NCBI GenBank assembly: GCA_964507305.1
Contig: CAZDPQ010000047.1
Span: 1 to 18,200, forward strand
DNA: 18,200 bases
Source: JAQVYV01 sp964507305
Lineage (GTDB): Bacteria > Bacillota > Clostridia > Saccharofermentanales > UBA5734
Reading direction: 5' to 3'
Shown: one piece after another, positions 7,792-16,188 of the stretch
Position numbering within the stretch: position 1 is the first letter of the stretch
Layout of the letters: each line of letters opens with the position of its first letter
Made by a program: the position numbers and the translations under genes
The notes under the pieces: model-generated
Told to the model about the DNA's origin: nothing
The model's input: the letters and a program-made list of their open reading frames with translations, nothing else
Databases searched by the model: none

Positions 7792-9645
7792 TCAATTGGC
7801 GTTTCCTCCGACATCCTTGAAGTCGGCGTCGTAGGTCCCGCCGCCCTGGTCCGCTCCTGCGCCGCTGCCGCCGCCGAATCCTTCGCCCGGACCCGGGCCG
7901 GCGCCCTGGCCGGGATCCTGCTTGTAGATTTTCTCGCTGATCGCGTAGAAAGCCTGCTGCAATGCCTCGGTGTCGCTCTTCATCGCGTCGTAGCTGTTCG
8001 CCGCGATGCTGTCCTTCAGCTTGGCCACTGCCGTGTCGACCGTCTGCCGGTCGGCGGGATCCACCTTGTCTCCGAGCTCCTTGAGCAGCTTCTCAGTCTG
8101 GTAAATGGCCGAATCCGCGTTGTTCTTGATGTCGACTTCTTCCTTGCGCTTCTTGTCATCCGCCGCGAACTGCTCGGCTTCCTTGACCGCTTTCTTGATC
8201 TCGTCCTCGGTCAGGTTGGTCGACGCCGTGATGGTGATATGCTGCTCCCTGCCGGTCCCCAGATCCTTCGCGCTGACATGGACGATGCCATTCGCGTCGA
8301 TGTCGAACGTGACCTCGATCTGCGGAACGCCCCTGGGCGCCGGCGGGATCCCGTCCAGAATGAAATTGCCGAGCGATTTATTGTACTGCGCCATGTCGCG
8401 CTCGCCCTGCAGGACATGCACATCGACCTGTGTCTGCCCATCTGCCGCGGTCGAAAAGACCTGGCTCTTCTTGGTCGGGATCGTGGTGTTGCGTTCGATG
8501 ATCTTGGTAAAAACGCCGCCGAGCGTCTCGATGCCGAGGGAAAGCGGGGTGACGTCAAGCAGCAGGAGCCCTGTCACGTCGCCGGTCAGGACAGCGGCCT
8601 GGATCGCGGCGCCGATCGCCACGCATTCGTCCGGATTGATGCCCTTGAACGGTTCTTTATTGAAAAACTTGCGGACGGCGTCCTGCACGGCCGGTGTCCG
8701 GGTCGATCCGCCGACCAGGAGGATCTTGTCGATCTTGTCGGGCGTCAGCTTCGCGTCGGCCATCGCGTTGCGGGTCGGTCCCATGGTCTTCTCGACCAGG
8801 TCAGCGGTCAGCTCGTCGAACTTGGCCCGCGTAAGAGTCATGTCCAGGTGCTTCGGGCCGGACGCGTCCGCCGTGATATACGGCAGGTTGATCTGGGTGG
8901 AAACCACGCCCGACAGCTCGATCTTGGCCTTTTCGGCGGCCTCGCGGAGCCTCTGCATGGCCATCCGGTCGTTCCGGAGATCGATCCCCTGGTCCTTCTT
9001 GAACTGGTCCGCCATATAGTCGATGACCCGGTTGTCGAAGTCGTCGCCGCCGAGGCGGTTGTTGCCGTTCGTCGCCAGGACCTCGAAGACGCCGTCGCCG
9101 ATCTCGAGGATCGACACGTCGAACGTCCCGCCGCCGAGGTCAAAGACCAGGATCTTCTGGTCGTGCTCCTTGTCGAGCCCGTACGCGAGGGCCGCGGCCG
9201 TCGGCTCGTTGATGATGCGCAGCACGTCGAGTCCGGCGATCTTGCCGGCGTCCTTCGTCGCCTGCCGCTGTGCGTCGCTGAAATACGCCGGGACCGTGAT
9301 GACGGCCTGCGACACGGGCTCACCGAGATACGCCTCGGCGTCGGCCTTCAGCTTCTGCAGGACCATCGCCGAAATCTCCTGAGGAGAGTATGTCTTGTCA
9401 TCAATGCGGATCTTGCGGTCCGTGCCCATGTCGCGCTTGATCGACATGACGGTGCGCTCCACATTCGTGACAGCCTGGCGCTTGGCGACCTGACCCACGA
9501 GCCGCTCGCCGTTCTTCGAAAAGGCGACCACCGACGGGGTCGTGCGGTTCCCTTCCGGATTCGGTATGACCACGGGCTCTCCGCCCTCCATGACAGCCAC
9601 GCATGAATTCGTTGTTCCCAAATCGATTCCTATAACCTTTGCCAT
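7792..9645 (-). CDS. dnaK: Chaperone protein DnaK (Hsp70)
   Basis: DnaK is the ATP-dependent Hsp70 that binds exposed hydrophobic peptides with DnaJ and GrpE as co-chaperones (known). The 617-residue product has the ATPase domain with phosphate-1 loop GIDLGTTNSCVAV (residues 6-18), VITVPAYFSDAQRQAT (115-130), phosphate-2 loop FDLGGGTFDVS (168-178) and ILLVGGSTRTP (308-318). The inter-domain linker LLLLDVTPLSLGIET (360-374) and the substrate-binding domain follow. The C-terminus is a Gly-rich disordered tail. After NVERTVMSIKRDMG the protein runs straight to DDKTYSPQEIS, so it lacks the roughly 24-residue insertion of proteobacterial DnaK, which fits a Gram-positive origin. AGGAGG seven bases before the ATG fixes the start. 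Confidence 0.99.
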   Translation of the reverse strand: MAKVIGIDLGTTNSCVAVMEGGEPVVIPNPEGNRTTPSVVAFSKNGERLVGQVAKRQAVTNVERTVMSIKRDMGTDRKIRIDDKTYSPQEISAMVLQKLKADAEAYLGEPVSQAVITVPAYFSDAQRQATKDAGKIAGLDVLRIINEPTAAALAYGLDKEHDQKILVFDLGGGTFDVSILEIGDGVFEVLATNGNNRLGGDDFDNRVIDYMADQFKKDQGIDLRNDRMAMQRLREAAEKAKIELSGVVSTQINLPYITADASGPKHLDMTLTRAKFDELTADLVEKTMGPTRNAMADAKLTPDKIDKILLVGGSTRTPAVQDAVRKFFNKEPFKGINPDECVAIGAAIQAAVLTGDVTGLLLLDVTPLSLGIETLGGVFTKIIERNTTIPTKKSQVFSTAADGQTQVDVHVLQGERDMAQYNKSLGNFILDGIPPAPRGVPQIEVTFDIDANGIVHVSAKDLGTGREQHITITASTNLTEDEIKKAVKEAEQFAADDKKRKEEVDIKNNADSAIYQTEKLLKELGDKVDPADRQTVDTAVAKLKDSIAANSYDAMKSDTEALQQAFYAISEKIYKQDPGQGAGPGPGEGFGGGSGAGADQGGGTYDADFKDVGGNAN

Positions 9646-9707
9646 ATAAATTCCTCCTGATCTTCTATCTCTTGATTGATCCGATCTGTTTCTCTATCGT
9701 AAAAAAG

Positions 9708-10382
9708 TCAGTTCGCCACTTTGACCTGCGCGTGACGGATCACTTTACCGTCCCGGGCATATCCTTTGACGAGGACCTGAACGACCTCGTTCTCCCCCGC
9801 GTTCTCATCGTCGGTGTGCAGGATCGCGTGCATGGCGGAAGGGTCGAACGTCCTGCCGAGCGCCTCGATCTCCCGGATCCCGAGCCCGGCCAGTACGTCC
9901 CGCGCCTGCTGGACGACCATGGCCATGCCGGCCGCGACACTCCGCGCCTCCTCCGAATCGAACGCTCCGGCCGCCTCGATCCCGCGCTCGAGATTGTCCA
10001 GTACGGGAAGCCACGCCGCAGACACCGTCAGGACGGAATCGGCATACAGAGACTCCTTCTCCCGCTGGGTCCTCTTGCGGAAATTGTCATATTCCGCCGC
10101 GAGCCGCAAAAACTTATCCGACAGCTCCCGGATCTGGATATCCTTCCTGTCCTCGGCTTCCCTTTCCGCGGAGGCCTTTTTCCCCGACTTGTGCTCTTCG
10201 CCTGTCCCGGCGCCGCCGGCCTTCCGATCCTCCGCGGGTGCGCCGCCGGTCTCCCGGCCGGCTTCCGCCTCCCGTGCGTCAGCTTGCGTATCCGTGATCT
10301 CCGCCGGCTCCGGCATCCCGTCGGGACGGATATCCTGGTCCTTCGCGTCCTCTCCGGGGTATTCGGGCTTCGTCCTTTTCAT
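9708..10382 (-). CDS. grpE: Nucleotide exchange factor GrpE
   Basis: GrpE releases ADP from DnaK (known). The 224-residue product has a long charged, Ala/Gly/Glu-rich and probably disordered N-terminus (residues 1-80), a coiled-coil helix from about 82 holding the signature AEYDNFRKRT (96-105), and the beta-wing end with VLVKGYARDGKVIRHAQVKVAN. The N-terminal extension is longer than in E. coli GrpE (197 residues). I chose the ATG at 10382 because GAGGAG lies seven bases upstream; the TTG at 10400 would overlap that site. It follows hrcA by 62 bases and precedes dnaK by 62 bases. Confidence 0.96.
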   Translation of the reverse strand: MKRTKPEYPGEDAKDQDIRPDGMPEPAEITDTQADAREAEAGRETGGAPAEDRKAGGAGTGEEHKSGKKASAEREAEDRKDIQIRELSDKFLRLAAEYDNFRKRTQREKESLYADSVLTVSAAWLPVLDNLERGIEAAGAFDSEEARSVAAGMAMVVQQARDVLAGLGIREIEALGRTFDPSAMHAILHTDDENAGENEVVQVLVKGYARDGKVIRHAQVKVAN

Positions 10383-10444
10383 CGTACAACTCCTCTGCAA
10401 TCTTTATCCGGTGCAGGCCTGCAGCTCCGCGAAGGGCCGCCTGC

Positions 10445-11551
10445 CTATGCCTCCTGTCCCGCCGCCGCGTCAACGCCGTCCCCGCACCGCCCGGCGCAGA
10501 TCCTGCGGATCTCCCGGTTGACATGCATCTTGACGAAATTGATGCTCGAAACGACCTTGCCGTAATCCATGCGCCGCGGCCCGATCACGCCGATGCTGCC
10601 GGCGATCTTGCGGCCGGTGCCATATGTGGTGGTCACGAAGCTGCAGTCCTTGAACCCGCTCAGCGCGATCTCCTGCCCGATCCGGATCATATAGGGCTTC
10701 GCATCTCCGGACGCGTCATCATCCAGCTCCTTATTGACCTCGTCCAGGTAGCCCGCCACCATCCCGCGCTCCGCGAGGGTATCCATGAAGCTGCGCGCCC
10801 GGCTGATCTCGGAAAACTCGGGATAGGCCAGCATCCTGTTGCTGCCGTCCATATACATCCCCAGATTTTCCGCCTGCTTGATCGACACATACGCCTCGTA
10901 CAGGATCTGGTTCAGCAGGCTCTCGGGGACCCGGGTCTTCTTCCCTGCCGCGGCGACCGCGATGAACGTGATCTCCTCGACCGGCATGCCCGAAAGCCCG
11001 CTTTCGACGGCCTGCGAAATCTGCAGCAGCTGCGCGTCGTCCAGCACGTCCGGCACCCGGACGAGCCGGTCCTTGACCACGCCCTCCTCGAGTACCACGA
11101 CCATCAGGACCCGTCCCGGCTCGATCATGAGCATCTTGATCTGCTTGAGCAGACTGTGCCGCAGCCTCGGCGTAAGGGTGACGGAAGTGTAGCCCGTGCT
11201 GCCGGCAAGGGCATGGGAAGCGCTCTCGAGCACTTCCGCGATCTCCTCGAACCCCTCCTCGAAAAACTCGCGGACCCTCCCGGCCTCGGCGTCCGTCAGC
11301 GGCGGGATCCGCATCAGGCTGTCCACGTATTCGCGATAGCCCTTGTCGGTGGGGATCCTGCCGGCCGATGTATGCGGATGGATCAGGTAGCCCTTCTCCT
11401 CCAGCTCGGCCATCTCGTTGCGGATCGTGGCCGGACTGACCGTCATCTCGTTGCGCTCGGCCAGGGTCTTGGAACCGACAGGCTCCGCCGTGGAGATGTA
11501 ATCGTCCACAACAGCCCGCAGGATCAGTCTTTTCCTATCATCCAGCTCCAT
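10445..11551 (-). CDS. hrcA: Heat-inducible transcription repressor HrcA
   Basis: HrcA binds CIRCE operators and represses class I heat-shock genes, depending on GroEL for activity (known). The 368-residue product has an N-terminal winged helix with the signature VSPATIRNEMAELEEKGYL followed by PHTSAGRIPTDKGYREYVD, then a GAF-like core and a conserved C-terminal IGVIGPRRMDYGKVVSSINF segment. I chose the ATG at 11551 with GGGAG eight bases upstream; a GTG at 11554 is the alternative. Being the first gene of the operon behind a CIRCE site implies autoregulation. Confidence 0.97.
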   Translation of the reverse strand: MELDDRKRLILRAVVDDYISTAEPVGSKTLAERNEMTVSPATIRNEMAELEEKGYLIHPHTSAGRIPTDKGYREYVDSLMRIPPLTDAEAGRVREFFEEGFEEIAEVLESASHALAGSTGYTSVTLTPRLRHSLLKQIKMLMIEPGRVLMVVVLEEGVVKDRLVRVPDVLDDAQLLQISQAVESGLSGMPVEEITFIAVAAAGKKTRVPESLLNQILYEAYVSIKQAENLGMYMDGSNRMLAYPEFSEISRARSFMDTLAERGMVAGYLDEVNKELDDDASGDAKPYMIRIGQEIALSGFKDCSFVTTTYGTGRKIAGSIGVIGPRRMDYGKVVSSINFVKMHVNREIRRICAGRCGDGVDAAAGQEA

Positions 11552-11587
11552 CACGCCAACTCCCGGAACAACCCTCGTAAAAACATT

Positions 11588-11614
11588 TTAGCACTCAAGA
11601 TGCCTGAGTGCTAA
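11588..11614 (-). promoter_or_regulatory. CIRCE operator (HrcA binding site)
   Basis: The sequence TTAGCACTC-N9-GAGTGCTAA is a perfect match to the CIRCE consensus on both arms. It begins five bases downstream of the -10 box and covers the expected start point, so bound HrcA would block initiation. No second CIRCE is seen before grpE, dnaK or dnaJ. Confidence 0.98.
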
Positions 11615-11618
11615 AACT

Positions 11619-11647
11619 ACTGTAACATCATACGCCCTCCGTGTCAA
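11619..11647 (-). promoter_or_regulatory. Sigma-A promoter of the hrcA operon
   Basis: On the minus strand a perfect TTGACA (11647-11642) is followed after 17 bases by TACAGT (11624-11619). The start point should lie near 11612, inside CIRCE, giving a 5' leader of about 60 bases before the hrcA ATG. Confidence 0.93.
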
Positions 11648-11715
11648 CGGGGATTCCGCATGAAAATATGGACTCATTGTTAATCATTTTGTCTGGCTTG
11701 ACACAATCGCGGCGT

Positions 11716-12345
11716 TCAGCCGTCAAGCCTTGTCCCGCGCAGTTCTTCGGCGGTGACGGCGCCCGTTTCGAGCGCGTTGGCCTTGAGCGTTTCATACATG
11801 CCCGCCATGCTCGTCTGCATATACGGGCCGACATACAGGTACTGCAGCAGGCCGCAGGTCAGGACCGTCAGCAGGATCCATCCGATGAAACTGAGCTGCA
11901 GGACGAAAATGTCCGCCTTGTACCCTTTCGTCATCTTCATGGAGATCCGGATCGCGTCGGTCGCGCTTACGTTGGTGTCCGCCAGGAGATATGGAGCCAT
12001 GGAATAGGCATAGTACTTGACGATGCCCGGGATGATGAAAAGAAGCGACCACAGCCAAATGAAAAGCTGCATCCAGAGCATGCCTCCGAGGTTTCTCCCG
12101 AAATCCCTGAATCCGTAGGTAAACGGATCTCCGACATCGCCCCGGCTGCCGCGCCAGATCCGCAGGCAATAGCTGCAGTAGCCGACCGTCAGCACCGGGA
12201 CCAGAATAAAGGCGCCGGCGCCGGCTGTCGCCGATGCCGCAGCGCCCGCGGCGATGGAATAAAGGACATACGCTCCGACCGAGATCCCGTATTGGGATGT
12301 GAATGCGCTCCTGGCTTTCTCCTTGATTTCCGCTCTGCTCATCAT
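11716..12345 (-). CDS. DUF975 family integral membrane protein
   Basis: The 209-residue product matches the DUF975 family, found mainly in Firmicutes, whose function is unknown. It starts with the typical soluble MMSRAEIKEKARSAF segment. Hydrophobic segments follow at about 24-58 (two passes), 88-120 (LFIWLWSLLFIIPGIVKYYAY) and 148-180 (FIGWILLTVLTCGLLQYLYVG PY). The family hallmark is the combination of IPGIVKYYAYSMAPYLL with the later YVGPYMQTSMAGMYETL. AGGAGG eight bases before the ATG supports the start; the adjacent second ATG is possible. It has its own extended -10 promoter. No terminator is visible between it and the hrcA promoter 69 bases downstream, so readthrough into the heat-shock operon is possible. 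Confidence 0.88.
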   Translation of the reverse strand: MMSRAEIKEKARSAFTSQYGISVGAYVLYSIAAGAAASATAGAGAFILVPVLTVGYCSYCLRIWRGSRGDVGDPFTYGFRDFGRNLGGMLWMQLFIWLWSLLFIIPGIVKYYAYSMAPYLLADTNVSATDAIRISMKMTKGYKADIFVLQLSFIGWILLTVLTCGLLQYLYVGPYMQTSMAGMYETLKANALETGAVTAEELRGTRLDG

Positions 12346-12420
12346 GACTTTCTCCTCCTATCACCATCGTGCGGCCGACGGGAAATCGCCGCATCGTGTC
12401 CTGTTCAAACGACCCCTGTT

Positions 12421-12429
12421 ATTATAGCA
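12421..12429 (-). promoter_or_regulatory. Extended -10 promoter of the DUF975 gene
   Basis: On the minus strand TGCTATAAT (12429-12421) is a perfect TGnTATAAT extended -10 element. No good -35 box is seen at 17 bases, which is usual for this promoter class. It lies 76 bases before the ATG and just downstream of the ABC operon terminator. Confidence 0.72.
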
Positions 12430-12459
12430 TATCCGGGCTCCGCGCGGCAGCGAATAAGC

Positions 12460-12492
12460 CCGGGATGCCGCCGCTTTCCGGCGGCATCCCGG
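12460..12492 (-). terminator. Strong hairpin terminating the ABC exporter operon
   Basis: A perfect 14-bp GC-rich stem (arms 12460-12473 and 12479-12492, 5-base loop) begins 10 bases after the stop codon of the second exporter gene. The tract after it on the minus strand (GCTTATTCG) is poor in T, so termination may be incomplete; the position and stem strength still make terminator the best call. Confidence 0.78.
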
Positions 12493-12502
12493 CGAACGTG
12501 CG

Positions 12503-14296
12503 TCACACAGCGGGCAGCTCTTCCAGGAAGCGGAACTGCGCGTTGAACAGGTCTCTGTAAAAACCGCCGCGCTCCATGAGCTCCTCGTGGCTTCCTTCTT
12601 CGCGGATCGTGCCGTCCCGGATGACCAGGATGCGGTCTGCGCTCTGGATCGTGGACAGCCGGTGTGCGATCACGAACGACGTCCGGCCGGCAAGCAGCCT
12701 GCGGATGCCCTCCTGCACGAGTTTTTCGGTGTGCGTGTCGATGCTCGCGGTGGCTTCGTCCAGGATCAGGATCCGAGGATCGGACAGCATGACGCGCGCG
12801 AAGGCGATCAGCTGCCGCTGCCCGCCCGACAGGCGCGCGCCGCGTTCGTGGACCCCGGTGTCATATCCCTTTTCGAGGCGCATGATGAAATCATGTGCGT
12901 GCACAGCCTTCGCGGCTTCCTCGATTTCAGCGTCGGTCGCGTCCAGGCGGCCGTACCGGATATTGTCGCGGATCGTCCCGGAAAACAGGAATGTATCCTG
13001 CATCATGATCCCCAGCTGGCGCCGCAGGCTTTCGACCGTCACGCTTTTTACATCTCGGCCGTCGATCAGGACCTCGCCTTCCTGCGCTTCGTAGAAACGG
13101 CTGATCAGGTTCACGATGGTGGTCTTGCCGACCCCGGTGGGGCCGACCAGCGCGATCGTCTCCCCGGGATGCACCTCGAAGCTGACATTGCTGAGGACCG
13201 GCACATCCCGGCTGTACCCGAACGTCACATTCCGGAACGAGACCGCGCCCTCGGCAGGCGGCAATTCCGTGCTGGCTTCGAGGTCGGCGATGTCGGGGCG
13301 GATGTCTAGGATCTCGAAGATCCGCTCCGCGCTGGTGATGTTGGTCATCAGCTGGTTGTAGAAATTGCTGATGTTCATGATGGGATTCCAGAACATGCTC
13401 ACGTAGCTCGTGAACGCCACCAGAAGCCCGATCGTGATCGAACCGCTCTGCAGCATCCGGATCCCGGCCGCGAACACCACGATGGTGCCGACTCCCCAGG
13501 ACATCTCGACGGACGGCCAGAAAAAGTCCGCGTACCGCACCGCGCGCAGGAACGAATCCCTCCATTCTCCGCAGAGCTTCCAGAATGTCTTCGACATCGA
13601 CGGTTCGGCCGCGAACCCCTGGATGACGCGCATCCCGGAAAAAGCCTCATGCGTGAACGCGTTGACATTCGAATTCTTTTTCCGATAGACCTGCCATCCC
13701 TTGTGGGACCGGCGGCTGACAAAGACCATGATGCCCATCAGGAAAGGCAGCGTGGCCAGCGCCGCGAGCGCGAGACGGACATTCAGGGCCAGCATGATCG
13801 CCACGACGGCCAGCATCTTGAAGATCTCCGGGATCAGGCTCGTGATGCTGTTGGCGAAAAGGTCGCTCAGCGAATTGACGTCGCCGATGATCCGCGCCAG
13901 CACCTTGCCGACCGGCCGCTCGTCGAAAAACGAAAACGACAGCTTCTGGATATGGGAATACAACTCCTGGCGGATCGTGACCAGGATCCTGTTGGTCAGG
14001 GAAGCCATGATCATGATCCGCCTCCGGGTGCACAGCATCGCGCCGGCATTGAGCGCCAGGACGCCCGCTCCGACCAGGAGCAGGCCTTTCCAGTTTCCCT
14101 GCCGGATGAAGTCGTCGATACCGACTTTGAGAAAATACGGGTTGAGCAGGTCCACCGCGATGACGGCTCCCATGAGCAGCAGCGCACGGGCCGCTTCAGG
14201 CTTGAAGGGCTTCAGGTAGGAAAACAGCCGCGCGATCGTGCCCGCGCGGATCTCCTGCTTCATCTCCTCGTCATCTTTGAAATTACTGATCGGCAT
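12503..14296 (-). CDS. ABC exporter half-transporter, catalytically intact partner
   Basis: This 597-residue half-transporter has a six-helix membrane domain (about residues 25-320) fused to a nucleotide-binding domain. The A-loop Tyr is in NVTFGYS, Walker A GPTGVGKT at 385-392, the Q-loop Gln near 433, signature LSGGQ at 489-493, Walker B ILILDE with catalytic Glu514, and the H-loop His near 545. All key residues are intact. I chose the ATG at 14296, which has GGAGG nine bases upstream; the TTG at 14320 is less likely. It overlaps the end of the other half-transporter by 14 bases. The pair looks like a heterodimeric multidrug exporter of the TM287/288 or BmrCD type; the transported substrate cannot be told from sequence. 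Confidence 0.93.
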   Translation of the reverse strand: MPISNFKDDEEMKQEIRAGTIARLFSYLKPFKPEAARALLLMGAVIAVDLLNPYFLKVGIDDFIRQGNWKGLLLVGAGVLALNAGAMLCTRRRIMIMASLTNRILVTIRQELYSHIQKLSFSFFDERPVGKVLARIIGDVNSLSDLFANSITSLIPEIFKMLAVVAIMLALNVRLALAALATLPFLMGIMVFVSRRSHKGWQVYRKKNSNVNAFTHEAFSGMRVIQGFAAEPSMSKTFWKLCGEWRDSFLRAVRYADFFWPSVEMSWGVGTIVVFAAGIRMLQSGSITIGLLVAFTSYVSMFWNPIMNISNFYNQLMTNITSAERIFEILDIRPDIADLEASTELPPAEGAVSFRNVTFGYSRDVPVLSNVSFEVHPGETIALVGPTGVGKTTIVNLISRFYEAQEGEVLIDGRDVKSVTVESLRRQLGIMMQDTFLFSGTIRDNIRYGRLDATDAEIEEAAKAVHAHDFIMRLEKGYDTGVHERGARLSGGQRQLIAFARVMLSDPRILILDEATASIDTHTEKLVQEGIRRLLAGRTSFVIAHRLSTIQSADRILVIRDGTIREEGSHEELMERGGFYRDLFNAQFRFLEELPAV

Positions 14297-16037
14297 ATGG
14301 TGTGTCCTCCGTGTCGGCAAACAGGCCCTGGAACTGGATCCTGCATGTTTCGTAATATTTTCCGCGCTTCTCGACCAGTTCCCGGTGGGTGCCGCGCTCT
14401 GCGATGCGGCCGTTCTCCAGGAACAGGATCTCGTCCGCGTTCTTCGCGGCCGACACCCGGTGCGCGATGATCAGCTTGGTCATGCCGCGGCGCCTGCCGA
14501 TCGACTCCTGGATCCTGTGCTCCGTCTCGAGATCCAGCGCGGACGTGGAATCGTCCATAATCAGGATCCCGCAGTCCCGCGCCATCGCCCGGGCGATCGA
14601 GATCCGCTGCTTCTGCCCGCCCGAAAGTCCGATCCCGCGCTCGCCGATGACCGTCTCGTACCCGTCCGCTGTCCCGGCGATGAAATCATGGATATGTGCG
14701 TCCCGCGACGCGCGGTCCATCTTCTCTGCGGGATCGCTCCCGCCGCCGCCGCATCCGAAAAGGATGTTCTCCCGGATCGTATCGGAAAACAGGAACACAT
14801 CCTGCATCACGACCGAGATTCCCTTCCGCAGGGACTGCAGGTCGTACTCGCGCACGTCCCGTCCGTCGATCAGGATCGCGCCTTCCGTCCGGTCGTAATA
14901 ACGGCCGATCAGATGGATCAGCGAACTTTTTCCGGATCCCGTCTCTCCCATGATCGCTACGGTGCTGCCGGGCTTCGCCTCGAAGCTGATGTCGCGCAGG
15001 ATCGCGCTCCCGTTCAGGTCGAGCGACACGCCGCGGAACTCGATGTGTCCGTCGATGCGCTCCGGCCGGACCGCCTCCGCGGGGCTCGCGATCTCCGGCT
15101 CTTCTTCGAAGATATGGTCGATCTTCTTGAGCGATGCCCTGCACTGGGCAAGCATGTTGACCAGCCAGCCGAGCATCCGCATCGGCCAGATCATCATGAA
15201 CACGTACGAGTTGAACGCGACGAGCGTCCCGACGGTCAGCCCGCCGCCGATGACGAGAAATCCGCCGGCGCTGATGACCAGCACGGTCACGGCGCCCGTG
15301 AGAAAATCCATCAGCGGCTGGTACTTCGCGAATACAGACGCCTGCTCGACGCTCAGCCGGGTGTTTTCCTCATTCTGCTTCAGAAACTTGCCGATTTCGT
15401 ATTTCTCTCGCCCGAACGCCTTGACCAACCTCACGCCTGCCAGGTTTTCCTGCGCCGTCGTGTTGAGGATGGCGCGCTGGTCGCTGAGCTTTTCGAATGT
15501 CGCCCCGATCTTCTTCTCCAGCCGGAAAGCCAGGAACGCGATGACCGGCATGATGGCCAGGCTGATGGCCGCGAGCTTCCAGTCGATCACGAACAGGATC
15601 ACCGAAGCGATCACGAAGTAAAGCGTCTGCTCGATGAGCAGCATCATGCCGAAGCAGATGACGTGCATGATATTTTCCGTGTCTTCCTTCATGCGGGACA
15701 TCAGCTCGCCGGTGTTGTTCCGGTCGAAAAAGGAGAACGACTGCCGCTGGATATGGTCGAACAGGCGCGCTCTCAATCTGGCTGTGACGGAAGAGCTTGC
15801 CATGTCGAACATGTATTCCTTGACATAGCCGAGCGCCGCTCTGCCGGCCGTGATCCCGACCAGGACCAGGACGATCCCGCCGAACAGCCCGGTCTTCCCG
15901 CCGAGGATGACCTCGTCGATAATGCGCTGGACCTGCCTCGGATTGAACATGTCCAGGACGACGCCGCCGATCAGCGCGGCAGTCCCGGCAAGGTACAGCC
16001 CGCTGTATTTTTTCAAGTATTCGAGTAATGCTTTCAT
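14283..16037 (-). CDS. ABC exporter half-transporter, degenerate-site partner
   Basis: This 584-residue half-transporter has membrane helices over about residues 12-300 and a C-terminal nucleotide-binding domain. Walker A GETGSGKSS is at 364-372, the Q-loop Gln near 412, LSGGQ at 471-475, Walker B GILIMDD with Asp496 in place of the catalytic Glu, and the H-loop His near 526. The A-loop aromatic residue also seems lost (GVSLDLNGS instead of a Y-containing loop). An Asp at the Walker B end is the hallmark of the degenerate ATP site in heterodimeric exporters such as TM287/288, LmrCD and BmrCD. The ATG at 16037 follows AAGGAAG by about six bases; upstream in-frame codons have no such support. 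It is the first gene of the operon behind a leader-terminator element. Confidence 0.94.
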   Translation of the reverse strand: MKALLEYLKKYSGLYLAGTAALIGGVVLDMFNPRQVQRIIDEVILGGKTGLFGGIVLVLVGITAGRAALGYVKEYMFDMASSSVTARLRARLFDHIQRQSFSFFDRNNTGELMSRMKEDTENIMHVICFGMMLLIEQTLYFVIASVILFVIDWKLAAISLAIMPVIAFLAFRLEKKIGATFEKLSDQRAILNTTAQENLAGVRLVKAFGREKYEIGKFLKQNEENTRLSVEQASVFAKYQPLMDFLTGAVTVLVISAGGFLVIGGGLTVGTLVAFNSYVFMMIWPMRMLGWLVNMLAQCRASLKKIDHIFEEEPEIASPAEAVRPERIDGHIEFRGVSLDLNGSAILRDISFEAKPGSTVAIMGETGSGKSSLIHLIGRYYDRTEGAILIDGRDVREYDLQSLRKGISVVMQDVFLFSDTIRENILFGCGGGGSDPAEKMDRASRDAHIHDFIAGTADGYETVIGERGIGLSGGQKQRISIARAMARDCGILIMDDSTSALDLETEHRIQESIGRRRGMTKLIIAHRVSAAKNADEILFLENGRIAERGTHRELVEKRGKYYETCRIQFQGLFADTEDTPYADQ

Positions 16038-16109
16038 GGGGTCTTCCTTGCTTCCGGCGACTTGCGGGAACCGTTGGTCCGGTCCTCTGCGCGACGCGGC
16101 TTTCCGCCG

Positions 16110-16136
16110 AAAAAAAGCCGTGGTGGTAACCACGGC
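16110..16136 (-). terminator. Intrinsic terminator in the leader of the ABC exporter operon (attenuator)
   Basis: On the minus strand an 8-bp stem (GCCGTGGT / ACCACGGC, loop TACC, 16136-16117) is followed by seven T (16116-16110). It lies between the exporter promoter and the first exporter gene, 72 bases before its ATG, so transcripts must pass it to express the exporter. The flavoprotein gene upstream ends more than 200 bases away, beyond a good promoter, which makes a simple end-of-gene terminator for that gene less likely. Confidence 0.9.
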
Positions 16137-16188
16137 CGCTCAGGAAATCGATCCGACTAAATCAGGAAAGAAGCGGGGCAGGGTCACC
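16125..16188 (-). promoter_or_regulatory. Candidate antiterminator pairing
   Basis: In the minus-strand RNA two segments inside the leader ORF can pair with the 5' arm of the terminator. GGTGACC (16188-16182) pairs with GGTTACC (16131-16125) over 7 bp with one G-U. CCGCT (16176-16172) pairs with AGCGG (16140-16136) over 5 bp. The two helices are collinear, separated by a 5 by 4 internal loop, and together occupy the whole 5' arm of the terminator. The 31-base loop holds the leader stop codon. The pairing was found by eye without energy calculation. Confidence 0.6.

Noticed and set aside
7672..9606. 644-codon open frame on the plus strand opposite dnaK
   Set aside because: It is the antisense shadow of dnaK. 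Codon bias in a GC-rich, highly conserved gene keeps the opposite frame open; long antisense ORFs opposite hsp70 genes are a known artefact. The protein is Arg/Leu/Val/Asp-rich with no recognised domain.
10523..11614. 363-codon open frame opposite hrcA
   Set aside because: Antisense shadow; it would read through CIRCE and the hrcA promoter.
11637..11690. 17-codon ORF (starting MINNESIFSCG) on the minus strand across the hrcA -35 region
   Set aside because: No ribosome site, and it overlaps the hrcA promoter, so it would only be transcribed by readthrough from DUF975.
14238..16028. 596-codon open frame on the plus strand opposite the ABC exporter genes
   Set aside because: It mirrors the codon structure of a confident ABC transporter on the other strand; composition is His/Arg/Asp/Gln-rich with no domain, ribosome site or promoter.
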